Shown: piece by piece, positions 52,201-52,837 of the stretch
Numbering within the stretch: position 1 is the stretch's first letter
How the letters are laid out: each line of letters starts with the position of its first letter
Assembly (NCBI GenBank): GCA_003553445.1
Contig: PWEK01000075.1
Span: forward strand, 1 to 52,837
Direction of reading: 5' to 3'
DNA length: 52,837 bases
Origin: Elusimicrobiota bacterium
Lineage (GTDB): Bacteria > CG03 > SLGR01
Program-made: the position numbers and the translations under genes
Notes under the pieces: generated by a model
Database searches by the model: none
What the model was told of the DNA's origin: nothing
The model's input: only the letters and a program-made list of their open reading frames with translations

Positions 52201-52837
52201 GTCCCGGCTTCCATTTGCTCCACATTTGGAGAAGTTCAGATTTAGACTGGTTAATTTTGCTTTGAGCCGTATGAACGTCAAACACGGTAAGCCCGAGCAG
52301 TTCCTCTCTGGAACATCCGGATTGTTTGCACGCCATTTCGTTAACGTCCAGAAAACGGCCCTCCAAATCGTGGAGATAGATGCCTTCCGTTGACTGATTG
52401 AATAAGGTGCGGTACTTCTCTTCGCTTTCCCGGAGCTCCTGTTCCCTTTTTTTTCGTTCGGTGATGTCAAAGCCAACACCAACCATTCTCTTTCCTCGCT
52501 GGTCATCAATCACCTGACCGCGCACATCGAGCCAACTATACTTACCGTCAGCTTTCCTAACCCTTTGCTCAACGTGGTAGGATTCACCTGTTTTCAGGGC
52601 GGATTCGATAGCGGCCCTGGTCCGTTTGAAATCGTCAGGATGCAGCTTTTCGTTAAAAAAATCGATTGTTCCGAGAAATTGCTCTTTCGAATAACCAAGT
52701 AAGTTAAAAAGATCTTCACTCCAGTACAAGTCATTCGATTCAATGTTCCATTCCCATAAGCCGCCGTTGGCCTTTTCAAGAGCCAGATCCAGTCTACGGC
52801 TCGTTTCCTCGAGTTTTCGTTCTCGTTCATTTTGCTC
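49220..52837 (-). CDS. Hybrid PAS/GAF histidine kinase with C-terminal receiver (5' end cut by window)
   Basis: 1205 codons visible; the frame is open to the window edge, beginning inside a helix (EREREKLEE-like, then LDLALEKANGGLWEWN), so the true start is outside. No membrane segment in this part. Order: PAS, PAS, GAF (HFSPDKVTISNTFEWC), PAS, PAS, PAS, then HisKA with an intact H-box GGIAHDFNNI (His codon 50318-50320), HATPase (NLAINSRDAM, DNGLGM, GTGLGLPVVYGI) and a receiver (IIEDE, Asp in VFTDVVLPDG, QKPFG). Soluble multi-input sensor. It resembles the His-less protein at 15336-18659 in architecture. Preceded downstream by 220 AT-rich bases without features. Confidence 0.92.
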   Translation of the reverse strand, partial: EQNERERKLEETSRRLDLALEKANGGLWEWNIESNDLYWSEDLFNLLGYSKEQFLGTIDFFNEKLHPDDFKRTRAAIESALKTGESYHVEQRVRKADGKYSWLDVRGQVIDDQRGKRMVGVGFDITERKKREQELRESEEKYRTLFNQSTEGIYLHDLEGRFLDVNEMACKQSGCSREELLGLTVFDVHTAQSKINQSKSELLQMWSKWKPGQRFDFELEHRHKDGTIYPVELSSGIVQYRNTNVVLVLVKDITERKKREKELQQREKLERIITTISTELLNANIEEIPAQITKALEEIGKFAGADRRYVFHFSPDKVTISNTFEWCAEGVSSEVEKLQGLSTKEYAWLMDKLKRFQNIIVPDVDFLSSDAKEEKKHWKEQGIKSLLVLPMVAGDSLKGFIGFDYIEKNEIWQDAIINLLRVAGDVICEALERKKAYEELKRSEQEKDLILNSTDEFISMMKTDGKIVWANKAFADDLNLEKPEEARGEYCYKLRFNREDQCPYCPSKKVIDTKKFFSGEVNSPDGRYWLVSLAPILNENGDPDKIIKIARDITERKESESKIIYQQNLLEGVINNISDVLAIQKPDYSIERYNQAGYDLLGETPEEVKGKKCYELIGRDRECEECATRKVLKSGKMEHLEKYFPELGVYLDCRSNPVKDENGVIIKIVEQLRDITEQKKAEKDLIESKRRLQKTEEIANLGSCEIEVSSGKLIWSDQTYRIFGYKPGEIEPTYETFLSSIHPQDRKKVDQTYTSSVAEGRGSHEIEHRIIKKDTGEIRYVRERSNHFRDSDGNIIRSIGMVQDITQLKKSEKEREKYRNQLLQSQKMEAVGTLAGGIAHDFNNIMTSIKVTAELLLEENLPQEVLSDIKEINNSSDRAKNLTQQLLQFSRKDKTHKEVINLNIIIENSLKMLRRIMPENIDIETTIEEDLWPVKAAPSNMEQVITNLAINSRDAMPDGGVLNIKTKNVKITSDNLPLIEMELGEYVQLTVRDNGLGMDEKTKEKIFEPFFTTKGVKAGTGLGLPVVYGIVKDSGGYVVVETSPGEGTAINIFLPLTKRLHGEYEEHEKEANKKNSENRYSEIGVLIIEDEIEVMKTVRRVLDKMNFKIFTASSFEEGKNIFKKNKEKIDIVFTDVVLPDGNGLNLAGEFIRMKGNLCIIAASGYTNEAVNYEEITLNEYEFIQKPFGVKTLREIFSNFAEKILN

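Overview
The window looks like a chromosomal segment of an uncultivated, strictly anaerobic, Gram-negative (two-membrane) bacterium. An outer-membrane barrel ending in a C-terminal Phe, a PorV/PQ-family protein, an AsmA-like protein and lipoproteins indicate an outer membrane. The [FeFe] hydrogenase and its three maturases indicate hydrogen metabolism by fermentation. Secreted proteins ending in a YPNPF-type sorting-like domain recall candidate phyla around Elusimicrobiota, Goldbacteria, Omnitrophota or the FCB group, but the exact phylum cannot be fixed from this sequence. No prophage, transposase, CRISPR array or rRNA is visible.

Layout: (1) 24-2577, a BspA/DUF285 repeat surface protein with a C-terminal sorting-like module and a 41-residue lipoprotein, closed by a bidirectional terminator shared with a convergent phosphofructokinase gene (2633-3931). 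(2) 4064-7926, a forward cluster of GH39 glycosidase, MFS transporter and MscS-like channel. (3) 7928-19201, a long reverse cluster: cheD, a PAS/GAF histidine-kinase-like protein that lacks the phospho-acceptor His, dinB, a CDP-alcohol phosphatidyltransferase, an M48 metalloprotease with a TerB-like tail, and three paralogous membrane proteins with a GYF_2-like N-terminus. (4) 19350-25011, a secreted unknown, a DsbD-like protein with rearranged domains, an ankyrin protein, and a 131-residue unknown behind a consensus promoter overlapped by a palindromic operator; then an outer-membrane barrel coupled to a small membrane protein. (5) 25327-29425, purC followed by signalling genes: REC-GGDEF, a two-unit DUF4168-like lipoprotein, a HAMP histidine kinase and a lone receiver. 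(6) 29550-38746, a hydrogenase operon hydG-hydE-hydF-hydC-hydB-hydA in which HydB is fused to a GltD/NfnB-like flavoprotein, with a Rex-type operator just upstream. (7) 38903-46305, a PorV-like protein and two GH144-type (glycoamylase-like) secreted enzymes. (8) 46338-52837, two tRNA-Ser, one tRNA-Arg, an AsmA-like protein, a small membrane protein, a TadA-like deaminase and a hybrid histidine kinase cut by the window edge.

The strongest candidate for something new is the hydrogenase operon. Its predicted NuoF-GltD fusion subunit would put an NAD(H) site, and a probable NADP(H) site, on one chain next to an [FeFe] hydrogenase. A perfect match to the Rex consensus TTGTGAA-N4-TTCACAA lies at its promoter. 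Other notable points are the DsbD domain order, the His-less kinase coupled to an orphan CheD, the GYF_2/zinc-ribbon paralogue trio, and a sorting-like module shared by two otherwise unrelated secreted proteins. All functions are read from sequence motifs; no database search was run.
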